64,000 bases of DNA from assembly GCF_000733295.1 (NCBI RefSeq), contig NZ_JPMI01000156.1, positions 1-64,000 of the forward strand, in the 5' to 3' direction. Positions 34,001 to 40,686 of this stretch are shown here, one piece after another. The stretch is from Archangium violaceum Cb vi76 (GTDB lineage: Bacteria; Myxococcota; Myxococcia; Myxococcales; Myxococcaceae). Every line of letters begins with the position of its first letter. Within the stretch, counting starts at the first letter, position 1. Below the pieces are notes generated by a model. That model saw only the letters and a list, made by a program, of their open reading frames with translations, did not search any database and had not been told where the DNA came from. Made by a program: the position numbers and the translations under genes.

Positions 34001-34757
34001 CGCGGACCGCGTGCTCACCTTCCGCGTGACGGTGAGCGATGGCGAGGCCTCGGCCTCCCGTGACGTGACGGTGAACGTGCGCAACGTCAACCGCGCGCCC
34101 ACGGCCAACGCGGGCCCCGCGCTCTCCGCGGTGTCCCAGACCACCGTCAACCTCGAGGGCAGCGGCATCGACCCCGACGGTGGCACCCTGACGTACCAGT
34201 GGACGCAGGTGGGTGGTCCGTGGGTGACGCTGGCGGGGGCTGACACCGCCACGCCGTCCTTCCTCGCTCCGGCCGTGAGGTCGAGCACCGACCTCGTCTT
34301 CCGGCTGGTGGTGCGCGATGGCTCGCTCTCCAGCGAGCCCTCCACCGTCACGGTCACCGTCTCGCCCACCGGCAACCAGGCTCCGGTGGCCAAGGCCCGC
34401 ATCCTCCTCTCTGGCAGCCAGGCGTCGATGACGCTCGACGGCTCGGCTTCCAGCGATGTGGATGGGGACGCGCTCTCCTACCAGTGGGAGCAGATCGGCG
34501 GCCCGGCCATGCAGCTCGCCAACGCCAACCAGGCGGTGCTGAACGTGGATGTGCCCGCGAGCGGTACCTACAGCTTCCGTCTCACCGTGACGGATGCCCG
34601 CGGTGCCTCGCACAACACCACCGTGGAGGCCACGGCCACGCTGTCCACGTCCACGCCGGAGCCGGGCGGCTGCTCCTCCACCGGCACGGGCGCCCCGGCC
34701 AGCGTGCTCGGCCTGGCGCTCCTCGGCCTGCTGCGCCGCCGCCGCTGGCTGAACTGA
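28068..34757 (+). CDS. secreted M36 (fungalysin-type) metalloprotease with Ig-like repeats and MYXO-CTERM tail
   Basis: The product has about 2229 residues. Order: signal peptide (LVATLSGLALVLSGTGAAA), FTP-type propeptide, then the M36 catalytic region with HDWFYDSGFDEASGNAQ. A PA domain sits inside it at about residues 510-610 (LIDRGNCDFTAKVTNAQNAG). The zinc site is HEWGH (about residue 630) with the third ligand Glu in GEGWGDF. A domain of beta-sandwich type follows, then 11 Ig-like/PKD-like repeats (31581-34635). The end is a Cys-containing GGCSST motif, a hydrophobic helix and RRRR, the MYXO-CTERM layout processed by myxosortase for surface attachment. It should digest proteins at the cell surface. 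I chose GTG 28068, with AGGGAG upstream, over ATG 28047. Confidence 0.93.
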   Translation: MRRLVATLSGLALVLSGTGAAARSLPNYDALQDVKPTGRSFRPVEEPGTRVAHRDERTDSPTFLWVNKGSASAKRVAPFARMAPEKAALAQLSEHASAYGLSSFESAGARVESISENAQGVKVVTLTQEAAGIEVFRQSLRLLLNRSNDLVAVSGSLSKHVSADVPASKVRFQLTASEAIALAYRDLTGSEMDKSLLARVDAKRDAGGYVHYEPVSYARPLAERLLIPARAKQVLFPLPGGLVPAYYVELNTGRADSKESDFYSYVVSAADGRLLMRNNLTADAEYSYRVFADSTPPYTPHDGPSGTNATPHPTGTPSGFIPAFVPPALVTLQNAPFSRNDPWLPDGATVTTGNNVDAYADLVAPDNYNTGDLRPSVTAPGVFDRTMLFDIEPNADSEQIAAATTSLFFLNNWLHDWFYDSGFDEASGNAQTSNYGRGGLGNDAIRAQAQDYSGLNNANMSTPADGASPRMQMYRFTGRNALVKVQAPASIARDIQAGVAAEFGPQSFDVGGEVVSALDGVDTSTDACTALSNAAEVAGKIALIDRGNCDFTAKVTNAQNAGALGVIIADNVDGWITNMGGVSTTITIPTLRLTKAEGAVLRGATGVYVRLFRASPLSLDGTVDNIIVAHEWGHYISNRLIANSAGLVNNQGRAMGEGWGDFTALLMVTREEDALVAANANWNGAYGAAEYATRGSSPDSAFFGIRRVTYSADLAKNALMFRHISDGVALPATAPMAPAGVNSQVHNSGEVWATMLWECYVSLLRAHPFAEAQRRMKSYLVNGFKMTPAAPTYLEARDAIIAAATANDPADGERFWKAFARRGAGVGAVAPDRYSTNHAGVVESFSVGTNLELVSALFADDVASGSCDKDGVLDNGETGRIIVTVRNTGSTAASNTSVTVLSPSPGVTMGNGGFLRFPVIPVGEEAEVSIPVTLRGATKGQIASFNLAFRDEGQAVPGDKVHSFGIKTQYDEAPATSATETVDGRSPPWNVEYDPALTPGAFGIVEFIADLNRAFFGPDLGAASDLRLITPPLQVSATEPLVVSFRHAYAFESDTTGDYDGAVIELSSDGGATWVDIGTPLYGGTLANYTGNLNPLKGRSAIVGASAGFPTFVAATLDLGTTYAGQTVRIRFRVGSDNSAAGTGWLLDDLAFTGIVGTPFTGIVDEDGVCVNRAPVANAGADLTANERSRVTLSGSASDADGDVLSYSWTQVSGPAAVLEGATTSTPSFTVPEVTSDTDMVLRLTVSDGTLTASDTVTVRVLNVNRAPTVNAGLDGSASERSSHTLSGSASDADGDTLSYLWTQVSGTPVALNNYDKASATFATPEVLFDEVLTFRLTVSDGQNSVSDTVDVVIHDVNRAPVVTASSVTVDERSTATLEATASDADGDALTYSWTQVSGTPVTLSGANTATATFSTGEVSADSVLTFRVTVSDGKATATQDVVVNVRHVNLAPTVNAGVDGSVNERESYTLSGSASDADGDTLSYSWVQVSGTAVALTGATSATASFTAPETDSGETLTFRVTVSDGRASASDTVNVGVVPVNRAPVVTASSVTVDERSTASLVATASDPDGDALTYSWTQVSGSTVTLSGADTATATFSTGEVSADSVLTFRVTVSDGKGGTASRDVTVNVRQVNRAPTANAGVDGVVNERSSYTLSGSASDEDGDTLSYSWVQVSGTPVALTGATSATAAFTAPETVSGETLTFRLTVSDGKASASDTVNVMVDPVNRAPVVTVPAVTVDERSTATLEATASDPDGDALTYSWTQVSGTPVALSGASTARVTFSTGEVSADSVLTFRVTVFDGFTSTSYDVAVTVRNVTTNRAPTVNAGVDGTANERSVYTLSGSASDADGDALSYAWVQVSGTPVALTGANTASASFTAPETDSGETLSFVLTVSDGTASVSDTVNVGVVPVNRAPVVTASPVTVDERSTASLVATASDPDGHALTYSWTQVSGPAVELSGANTATATFPTGEVPADRVLTFRVTVSDGEASASRDVTVNVRNVNRAPTANAGPALSAVSQTTVNLEGSGIDPDGGTLTYQWTQVGGPWVTLAGADTATPSFLAPAVRSSTDLVFRLVVRDGSLSSEPSTVTVTVSPTGNQAPVAKARILLSGSQASMTLDGSASSDVDGDALSYQWEQIGGPAMQLANANQAVLNVDVPASGTYSFRLTVTDARGASHNTTVEATATLSTSTPEPGGCSSTGTGAPASVLGLALLGLLRRRRWLN
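31581..34635 (+). repeat. 11 tandem Ig-like repeats, alternating in two subtypes
   Basis: Each repeat of about 90 residues begins NRAP or a close variant and contains DxDGDxLxYxWxQVSG. Repeats 2, 4, 6 and 8 share the NAG.DG..NER subtype; repeats 3, 5, 7 and 9 share the VT....VDERST subtype. The VDERST starts (32139, 32694, 33252, 33813) are 555-561 bp apart, so a two-domain unit was amplified. Repeats 1, 10 and 11 are more divergent. Confidence 0.9.
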
Positions 34758-34767
34758 CATACCGCCG

Positions 34768-34800
34768 CCCTCCTCCTCGGGTTGTTCCGGAGGGGGAGGG
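34768..34800. terminator. hairpin after the metalloprotease gene
   Basis: CCCTCCTCCTCGG, a six-base loop, then CCGGAGGGGGAGGG forms an imperfect GC-rich stem 11 bases after the stop at 34757. It has no T tract. It probably ends the protease transcript. Confidence 0.55.
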
Positions 34801-34821
34801 TGGAGTCTGAACTGTCGTGCT

Positions 34822-34860
34822 CCGGCGGCCGGCCCCTGTCACCCAGGTGCCGGCCGTCGG
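34822..34860. terminator. second hairpin in the convergent gap
   Basis: CCGGCGGCCGGC and GCCGGCCGTCGG form a 12-bp stem with one mismatch around a 15-base loop. It lies between the convergent protease and lipoprotein genes and is most likely the terminator of the minus-strand gene ending at 34912. Confidence 0.6.
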
Positions 34861-34911
34861 TGTTTCGCGGAACGCTCCGTGGCTTTGGGCTCACGGCTTC
34901 GCTGTCCGTGC

Positions 34912-35457
34912 TCAGTCCTCGAACGAGTCGTACTCGCACCCGGAGTTGACCGGCTTCGAGTGTCCGCCCATGTCGTGCGGGACGCCGACCTCCACGGTGC
35001 TCGTGCACGTCTTGCCCTTGCTGTCCTTCGCCGTGAAGGTGATGCAGTACACGCGCCCGTCTTCCTGGCCGCTGCGCTCCGCCCGCACCTGCACCCGGTC
35101 CCGGTAGTCACCCACCCACTTCGCGTCCGGTGCCGTGTTGCCGTCACCCGGGCCATTCACGGGCTCGTCCTGCCTCACCTTCTTGATGGTCACCCGGAAG
35201 GGCTTTCCGTAGTCGTCCTTTCCGCTCAGCGTGACGGTGTGGAACTTGTGATTCGGCGGCCACAGCAGCTCCGGGTCCGCCTTCACCTTCTTGCAGGAGG
35301 GCTTGTCTCCCTCGAGCGCGCTCATGTCACCGTCGTCGAGCATCAGCTCCTCCTGCTCGTCGATGGGGTCCTCGTCCTCCAGCGGACCACCGCAACCGGA
35401 GACTCCCAGCATCGCCACCAGCGTGAAGAGCGCCGTCTTCGTCCAGGTTCCACGCAT
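34912..35457 (-). CDS. lipoprotein of unknown function
   Basis: The product has 181 residues. The lipobox is VSGC after a hydrophobic start (TALFTLVAMLGV). An acidic linker (EDEDPIDEQEELMLDDGDMS) precedes a beta-type domain: LLWPPNHKFHTVTLSGKDD, then YCITFTAKDSKGKTCTSTVE and VGVPHDMGGHS. The WPPNHKFHTV stretch occurs in Ig-like modules of surface proteins of delta-proteobacteria. Localisation to the outer membrane is likely; the function is unknown. A G-rich ribosome site precedes ATG 35457. Confidence 0.75.
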   Translation of the reverse strand: MRGTWTKTALFTLVAMLGVSGCGGPLEDEDPIDEQEELMLDDGDMSALEGDKPSCKKVKADPELLWPPNHKFHTVTLSGKDDYGKPFRVTIKKVRQDEPVNGPGDGNTAPDAKWVGDYRDRVQVRAERSGQEDGRVYCITFTAKDSKGKTCTSTVEVGVPHDMGGHSKPVNSGCEYDSFED

Positions 35458-35637
35458 GTTCCATCCCCCCCATGCCTCATGCCGGGCGGGTCCTGTCACG
35501 AGCCCGCCTCCGCTCCTCAGGGTGGGAACCGGGAGGTGCCTTCTTCCATCGGGCTTCAGGGTAGGCGCTCTGCTGCCGCTCTCACGCGCGAGTGGCACTC
35601 GCGTACAGGGGGAACGCCCCTCCGCATGCCTGCTCAC

Positions 35638-36594
35638 TCACGGGCGGTCACGGACGCCTGGCCCCCTCTTCGAAGAAGCCGGGCCCTGCGCCGCCTCCGC
35701 CACGCGCACCACCCGCTCGCGCATGAAGCGGATGGCCTCGTCGTCCTCGACCGTGCTCCGCCAGAGCAGCTCCATGGGCGCGCTCCCCAGGGACATGGGT
35801 GGTGCCATCGTCCGGAGGTTCGGACGCACCGAGATGACCTCCCGGGCCACCATGGCGGGCACCGTGGCGAGCAGGGCGCTGCCCTCCACGAGCGCACCGA
35901 CGCTGTGGAACGTGGGCACCGACACCCGCACCCGCCGCTGGACACCCAGCATGTCCTCGACAATGCCTCGCAGATCTCCGTTGTACGAGACGATGACGTG
36001 CTCGTGCGCGAGGTAGCGCTCCAGGGTCAGGGTTCTTCCCAGCCGGGCGTGCCGTGGGTCGAAGAGACACACGAAACCTCCCGTGAACAGCTCGAGGCGC
36101 CGCGTGCCCGCGGGCAGCTCGTCGGCCACCGTCACCGCGAGGTCCACCGCCGCGGAGCTCAGGGCCTCGGCGATGGTGCGGAACTGCACCGGAACCACGA
36201 TGAGCTTCATGCGGGGCGCCTCCTCGGCGAGCAGCCGGAGGAGCGGTGGGAGGAGCCATGCCTCGTTCGAGTCCGAGAGGCCAATCCGCACGGTCCGCTC
36301 GCTCGTCTTCGCGTCGAACGTCGCCGGAGAGACGGCCGCCTCGACGAGCGCCTGCAGGTGCGGCTGCGCCGTGGTGAACAGGCGCCGCCCCCGGGTCGTG
36401 AGCGCGAGCCCTCGTCCCGCCCGGACGAACAGCGGCGCCCCCACCGCCGTGGTGAGCCGCCTCAGCGCCGCGCTCACCGCCGGCTGAGTGAGGTAGAGGC
36501 GGCTCGCCGCCTCGGTGACGCTGCCCGCCTCCGCCACCACCACGAAGACTCGCAGCAGGTTGAGGTCGAGATCCTTTTCATAGATGCCGTGCAT
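35638..36594 (-). CDS. LysR-family transcriptional regulator
   Basis: The product has 318 residues. The N-terminal winged HTH is typical (LNLLRVFVVVAEAGSVTEAA, then LYLTQPAVSAALRRLT). It is followed by the two-lobed co-inducer domain (TVRIGLSDSNEAWLLPPLLR and so on). It is divergent from the aldo/keto reductase gene with a 72-bp gap, the normal arrangement for a LysR regulator and its target. The inducer is unknown. The start is an ATG at 36594. Confidence 0.95.
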   Translation of the reverse strand: MHGIYEKDLDLNLLRVFVVVAEAGSVTEAASRLYLTQPAVSAALRRLTTAVGAPLFVRAGRGLALTTRGRRLFTTAQPHLQALVEAAVSPATFDAKTSERTVRIGLSDSNEAWLLPPLLRLLAEEAPRMKLIVVPVQFRTIAEALSSAAVDLAVTVADELPAGTRRLELFTGGFVCLFDPRHARLGRTLTLERYLAHEHVIVSYNGDLRGIVEDMLGVQRRVRVSVPTFHSVGALVEGSALLATVPAMVAREVISVRPNLRTMAPPMSLGSAPMELLWRSTVEDDEAIRFMRERVVRVAEAAQGPASSKRGPGVRDRP

Positions 36595-36605
36595 GATTCA
36601 GATAC

Positions 36606-36621
36606 ATCCTATTCATTGGAT
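36606..36621. promoter_or_regulatory. possible LysR operator
   Basis: ATCC-TATTCATT-GGAT is a small inverted repeat in the AT-richer 72-bp gap between the LysR gene and the aldo/keto reductase gene. LysR proteins usually bind such interrupted palindromes. Only one candidate is seen. Confidence 0.35.
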
Positions 36622-36666
36622 TTCAGCGTGTCGATCCATAGTCTTTGCCCAGAGGAGAGACGAACG

Positions 36667-37677
36667 ATGAGCACGCACGACTCGAAGCAGACGCAGCGCA
36701 CGGTGAAGCTCGGCTCCACGGGCCCCGAGGTATTCCCGCTGGGACTCGGCTGCATGGGAATGTCTGGCATGTACGGTGCCACCGATGACGCCGAGAGCAT
36801 CCGCACCATCCAGACCGCCATCGATCGCGGCGTCACGTTGATCGACACCGGTGACTTCTACGGCATGGGCCACAACGAGCTGCTCGTGGGCAAGGCCATC
36901 GCCGGCCGCCGGGAGAAGGTCCAGCTCTCCGTGAAGTTCGGCGCGCTCCGCGGCCCGGATGGCAGCTGGGGCGGCGTGGACACGCGCCCCGCCGCCGTGA
37001 AGAACTTCGTCGCCTACAGCCTGAAGCGTCTGGGCGTGGACGTCATCGACATCTACCGCCCCGCCCGGCTCGATCCCAACGTCCCCATCGAGGACACCAT
37101 CGGCGCCATCGCGGAGCTCGTGAAGGCCGGCTACGTGCGCCACATCGGCCTCTCCGAGGTCGGCGTCGAGACCATCCGCCGCGCCCACCGCGTCCACCCC
37201 ATCGTCGATCTGCAGATCGAGTACTCGCTCGCCAGCCGCGGCCCCGAGGCGGAGATCTTCCCCGCGCTCGCCGAGCTCGGCATCAGCGCCACCCTCTACG
37301 GTGTCTTCTCGCGGGGTCTCCTCACCGGCAGCAAGCCCAAGGGCTCGGGGGACTACCGTGCCTATCTGCCTCGCTTCACCGGCTCGAACCGGGAGAAGAA
37401 CGAGGATGTCGTGGGTGAGCTCCAGCGTTTCGCCCGGGAGCGGAACATGTCCCCGGGGCAGCTCGCCGTCTCCTGGGTGCTCGCGCGCCAGCCCACCCTC
37501 GTTCCCGTGGTGGGTGCCAAGACCGTCGCACAGCTCGAGGACTCGCTCGGTGCTCTGTCCCGGACCTTGTCCAAGGAAGACCTCGCCGCCCTCGATTCCA
37601 TCGTGAACATCTCCGGCGAGCGGTATGGCGCGGAACAGATGAAGCACCTGGACAGTGAGCGCTCCGCGCACCCGTAA
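36667..37677 (+). CDS. aldo/keto reductase
   Basis: The product has 336 residues forming the TIM-barrel NADPH-dependent oxidoreductase of the AKR superfamily. Asp and Tyr of the catalytic tetrad are in IDTGDFYG, Lys is in VKFGAL. The fourth residue, usually His in a QHRVD context, is Ala here (IYRPARLDP). That substitution recurs in a known AKR subgroup and may change substrate choice. The cofactor region near the C-terminus (VPVVGAKTVAQLEDSL) is normal. GAGGAGA lies before the ATG. It is probably regulated by the divergent LysR protein. Confidence 0.93.
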   Translation: MSTHDSKQTQRTVKLGSTGPEVFPLGLGCMGMSGMYGATDDAESIRTIQTAIDRGVTLIDTGDFYGMGHNELLVGKAIAGRREKVQLSVKFGALRGPDGSWGGVDTRPAAVKNFVAYSLKRLGVDVIDIYRPARLDPNVPIEDTIGAIAELVKAGYVRHIGLSEVGVETIRRAHRVHPIVDLQIEYSLASRGPEAEIFPALAELGISATLYGVFSRGLLTGSKPKGSGDYRAYLPRFTGSNREKNEDVVGELQRFARERNMSPGQLAVSWVLARQPTLVPVVGAKTVAQLEDSLGALSRTLSKEDLAALDSIVNISGERYGAEQMKHLDSERSAHP

Positions 37678-37751
37678 CGCGGGGCGTCGTTTCGCGCGGC
37701 GAACTTCTGGAGCGCTCCTGGCGCACACGGAGTCAAACCCGGGGGGCGTGG

Positions 37752-37778
37752 CACCCTCACCCCGTCCCTCTCCCGAGG
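37752..37778. repeat. REP-like repeat, left copy bounding the island
   Basis: ACCCTCACCCCGTCCCTC then TCCCGAGG. The final 20 bases (37759-37778) are identical to 45769-45788. The site lies 74 bp after the aldo/keto reductase stop and just before the first island gene. It could be an attachment site or merely a member of the dispersed family. Confidence 0.6.
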
Positions 37779-37923
37779 AGCGCGGGGGTTGCGTCCAGAC
37801 GTTACCAGCCATTCGCAAGCCTTCGGAAGCATTGAGGCTGCGGGGACCAGTTCCGTCCAGCCGTCCCAACCCGTCACAGGGCTTACCAAGGCTTGTGCTG
37901 CACCGGTGCTGCAAGCGCGGCCC

Positions 37924-38091
37924 ATGCTGGCGCGGCTGCTGACGGTGCGGGAAGTGGCGGAACGGCTGGCGGTGTCTCCTGCCACCGTTCACAGGCTGTG
38001 CGCCGGGGGGCGGCTCCGGTTCGTTCGGGTTGGGGCTGCTGTGAGGATCGACCCGGCCAGTCTGGAGACGTTCCTGGCCACCGGAAGCTGA
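37924..38091 (+). CDS. excisionase-like helix-turn-helix protein
   Basis: The product has 55 residues. It is a complete MerR/Xis-type domain: LLTVREVAERLAVSPATVHR, then the wing GRLRFVRVGAAVRIDPASLE. Such small proteins bend DNA during excision or act as regulators. The ATG at 37924 gives a standard start; a longer frame from 37789 adds unlikely sequence. Position at the island edge opposite the recombinase fits a recombination directionality factor. Confidence 0.75.
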   Translation: MLARLLTVREVAERLAVSPATVHRLCAGGRLRFVRVGAAVRIDPASLETFLATGS

Positions 38092-38217
38092 GGCTCCCCG
38101 GGGGAGCAGGCAGCCTGCCAGGGGGGCCCTATGCGGGCCTCCTCCATTCGAGTAGAATGGGACTTGGTTGCTCGCTGATGAACCGCGAGCTGACCGCGTC
38201 CCGAGGGGGGATCCACC

Positions 38218-38433
38218 ATGACCGTTGCTCGCTGGAAAAGGGCCTTGAAGGCCCTGGCTGCCGCATTGCGGGGTTTTTTCGGGCCATGCTTCCTTGCTCC
38301 GTGCCCGGACTTCTCTCGGGCCCTGGAGGCGGCTCAGGCCGAACAAGAAGCCAGGGTCAGGGAACTGCGCGAGTTCAAGGCGCAGCTTGAAGCCCGCTGG
38401 CAACAGCCGGAAGGGGCTGGCCAGGAGCCATAG
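38218..38433 (+). CDS. small hypothetical protein
   Basis: The product has 71 residues. The N-terminal half has an amphipathic basic helix and an aromatic/Cys patch (LRGFFGPCFLAPCPDFSRAL); the C-terminal half is a charged coiled coil (AQAEQEARVRELREFKAQLE). The GAGGGGGG ribosome site upstream of the ATG supports it as real. No family is recognised. It lies within the island's leftmost gene run. Confidence 0.55.
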   Translation: MTVARWKRALKALAAALRGFFGPCFLAPCPDFSRALEAAQAEQEARVRELREFKAQLEARWQQPEGAGQEP

Positions 38434-38489
38434 GGAACAGGCGAGCCGCCTGCCTCAAGCCCCGGCCCCTCCGAGGACAGGGGGAAGCC

Positions 38490-38759
38490 ATGACGGCGCC
38501 CACGGAAAGCGAACCGACCCCGGCGCCTGTGTGGCTCCCCGTGCCGGATGCTGCTGCGGCGGCCGGGGTCCCTGTCCGCTCCCTGTACCGCTGGATCGAG
38601 AAGAAGCGCGTCCCGACGCGCCAGGAACGCGGGACGACCGTTGTAGACGTAGCTGCTGTCCGTGCCTATGCCGCACATCGAGCAGCCCTCAAGGAGTCCG
38701 GGGCCCGTGCCGGGATTGCCGACACCAGCGCCGACACTGGGGCTTGTTCGAGGGGCTGA
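38490..38759 (+). CDS. helix-turn-helix protein, possibly frameshifted
   Basis: The product has 89 residues. A MerR/excisionase-like HTH spans about residues 17-60 (PDAAAAAGVPVRSLYRWIEK, then RQERGTTVVDVAAVRAYA). A GAAG ribosome site precedes the ATG. The frame ends inside a Thr/Ala/Gly-rich linker, while the overlapping frame continues with a helical domain and zinc ribbon. The two may once have been one protein of about 260 residues split near 38750. Confidence 0.65.
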   Translation: MTAPTESEPTPAPVWLPVPDAAAAAGVPVRSLYRWIEKKRVPTRQERGTTVVDVAAVRAYAAHRAALKESGARAGIADTSADTGACSRG

Positions 38760-39285
38760 CGCTGGCAGTGACAGAGCCCGTGGCATCGAGAGAACCGGAG
38801 TCAGTGGCACGTCACCGACTGTCACGAAGCCCGCCCTGACAACGAGCGGCAACGCCACTCCGGCCACCACTGACGCCGAACTTGCCGCCGAAGTCTTCAC
38901 CCGCTTCGAGGAGGGAGACACTCCCGTTGATGTCGTCCGGGACATGCGGCTCCCGCCCGAGCGAGTTCGCGCTCTACACAGGGAGTGGACGGATCTTCGC
39001 GCCATGGGGGGCGGTGGTGGGCCGTCCATTGCGGATCGGCTGGCCGAACTGGAACACCGACTGAAGGGCCTGGAGGAATCGATCTCCACGCAGATGCTCG
39101 GAGCGGACAACATCGCGCTCGAAGCCCTTGAGCGAGTGCAAGCCCTGGAAAGACGGCTGGCATCCACGCCACTGCCCAGCGCGGAGACCTTCACCTGTCC
39201 ATCTTGCCGGACTCATGGCCGTGTTGCGGTGCCTGTCTCGTGCGGTCATTGCTGGACGACATTCATCTTCGAGTCCCGCCGGTAA
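38668..39285 (+). CDS. zinc-ribbon protein overlapping the HTH gene
   Basis: The product has up to 205 residues. The first 65 residues are low-complexity Ser/Thr/Pro/Gly sequence. A helical region follows (ELAAEVFTRFEEGDTPVDVV, LPPERVRALHREWTDL), then a coiled coil (IADRLAELEHRLKGLEESIS), and finally a zinc ribbon with CPSC and CGHC pairs. The layout suggests nucleic-acid binding. The 92-bp overlap with the previous gene is unusually long. No good start exists after the overlap, which favours a frameshifted single gene. Confidence 0.55.
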   Translation: MPHIEQPSRSPGPVPGLPTPAPTLGLVRGADAGSDRARGIERTGVSGTSPTVTKPALTTSGNATPATTDAELAAEVFTRFEEGDTPVDVVRDMRLPPERVRALHREWTDLRAMGGGGGPSIADRLAELEHRLKGLEESISTQMLGADNIALEALERVQALERRLASTPLPSAETFTCPSCRTHGRVAVPVSCGHCWTTFIFESRR

Positions 39286-39334
39286 CGCGGAACTCGGATC
39301 AACGCAGTACCGAAGTTCAAGAGGGGGAAAAGAC

Positions 39335-39589
39335 GTGGCTACGAAGAAGAAGCAGAAGCCCGAGGACATCGTTCTGTTCGCGTCGCTCGAAACCGAAGAT
39401 GACGTGGAGGTGGAGATCGCGGTCCACGCTCCAAACCGTGCGAGTGCGCGGCAGGTCATCGCGGAGATCACCCGAGCTGTGACGGGAGAAGATCCGGAGG
39501 AGGCGAACGCAGGGGGCAGGATCATTTTCTCCGAGGGACCGGGGCTTCCGAATCGGCCGCGGCCGAAATCGGAGGAGGCCGAGGGCTGA
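39335..39589 (+). CDS. small acidic hypothetical protein
   Basis: The product has 84 residues. It starts with a Lys cluster (ATKKKQKPED) and then an acidic beta-alpha stretch (VEVEIAVHAPNRASARQVIA). GAGGGGG precedes the GTG start. There is no known domain. It is the last plus-strand gene of the left island block; a copy of the AAGCCCCGGCCC word lies just after its stop. Confidence 0.55.
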   Translation: MATKKKQKPEDIVLFASLETEDDVEVEIAVHAPNRASARQVIAEITRAVTGEDPEEANAGGRIIFSEGPGLPNRPRPKSEEAEG

Positions 39590-39659
39590 AGTAGAGCCGG
39601 GCCGGGGCTTGAAGTGATGATGGGCCCTCTCGCGTCCAGAGGCGCGGGTGGGGCTCGCA

Positions 39660-40583
39660 TCAAAGCCCCGGCCCCTTTTTCAGTGCCGGGAAGGTCACGT
39701 TCCCGAGTGTGACTGTACGTGGTCCATCCGCTTCCCATAGCTTCAGGACGAAGGGGCCAGCGGTCTGGACGTCTTCGGTTCGCGCTTCGATGTAGAGGGT
39801 GAGCAGTTCACCAGGGAGAACGGGCTTTTGAGGCCAGACGGACCCCTCCAGTTCTTCACCCTTCGGACCCACGAGCTTCGCTCCTTGCGCAGTCCAGGGG
39901 GCCGTGCCCTCGTTTTTCAAATCGAAGCGCACGGCTATCCGTCCGCGAGCACGGCAGGTGGTGACATCTTGCGCAGTCAGCGCATTCCCCGGACGATGGA
40001 CGACACGAACTGTCGAGCAGGGGATGCCCGTCTCGCCCATCATGCCGGAGGCGAGTGGGCCAGTGAGTCCGCCTGGACTGTCTCGTTCCGCGAGCAGCCG
40101 TTGGATCTCAGCGCGCAGCCTCGCGTTTTCCTCGTAGGACTTCTTCAAGTCGGCTTGGACGGACTCCACCGGACGCGAGTGGCGGACGATCTCCACTCGG
40201 CGCTCGCCAATCGCCGGGTGGACGACTAGCCGGAAGGTCATGCATGGAGGGACCGCACCATCAGCGAAACACACCGTCAGTGTGCTGGGCTTCTCGCCGC
40301 GCATCTTCTCCGAGGGTTCAAGCGTGATGAGGCGCTGTCCAGGCGCCACCTTGTAGCGCTCGCGGTTCTCCAGCGTCATCTCGTCCGCGCGAACGTCCGA
40401 ATCGAAGCTGAAGGTGGTTGGCTGTCCCGGGCTGATCTGTACCTCGGAAACCTCGTTGGTCCCGTCCGCCGTCAGCTCGATGCAGCGGCCCTCCGCCTCT
40501 CCTGAAGGAGGACATGTCTGCGCAATGGCGGAAGTCCCCACGAGAAGCAGCATTAGGAACACAGCAAGCGACGAAGCGAACAC
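39660..40583 (-). CDS. DUF2381-family protein (myxobacterial paralogous family)
   Basis: The product has 307 residues with a signal peptide (LAVFLMLLLVGTSAIAQ). The mature part has the family's beta-rich N-terminal half (PGQPTTFSFDSDVRADEM), a short coiled coil (ADLKKSYEENARLRAEIQRL) and a beta-sandwich C-terminal half (RIAVRFDLKNEGTAPWTAQ). DUF2381 proteins occur many times in myxobacterial genomes, usually beside a Ser/Thr kinase, as here. They are exported and may transmit or receive a kinase-linked signal. The function is not established. Confidence 0.88.
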   Translation of the reverse strand: MFASSLAVFLMLLLVGTSAIAQTCPPSGEAEGRCIELTADGTNEVSEVQISPGQPTTFSFDSDVRADEMTLENRERYKVAPGQRLITLEPSEKMRGEKPSTLTVCFADGAVPPCMTFRLVVHPAIGERRVEIVRHSRPVESVQADLKKSYEENARLRAEIQRLLAERDSPGGLTGPLASGMMGETGIPCSTVRVVHRPGNALTAQDVTTCRARGRIAVRFDLKNEGTAPWTAQGAKLVGPKGEELEGSVWPQKPVLPGELLTLYIEARTEDVQTAGPFVLKLWEADGPRTVTLGNVTFPALKKGPGL

Positions 40584-40686
40584 GGGGAGAAGACTCCGAA
40601 GCAGAGACGGTTTCCGCCTCTAAAACGTCTCCGGACCCGGTTGTGTCCGGGCCCGGTCCTTCCATTTCCGTCCTCTTGCCTGGCTC

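Noticed and set aside
31581-34635. Regular DNA repeats considered as a CRISPR array
   Set aside because: The repeats are long, coding and in frame, and encode Ig-like domains; there are no short constant repeats with unique spacers.
28245-34760. A minus-strand open frame of 2171 codons opposite the metalloprotease gene
   Set aside because: It mirrors the repeat-rich, GC3-biased protease gene, is full of Arg/His/Gly low complexity, has no recognisable domain and no ribosome site. It is a shadow frame.
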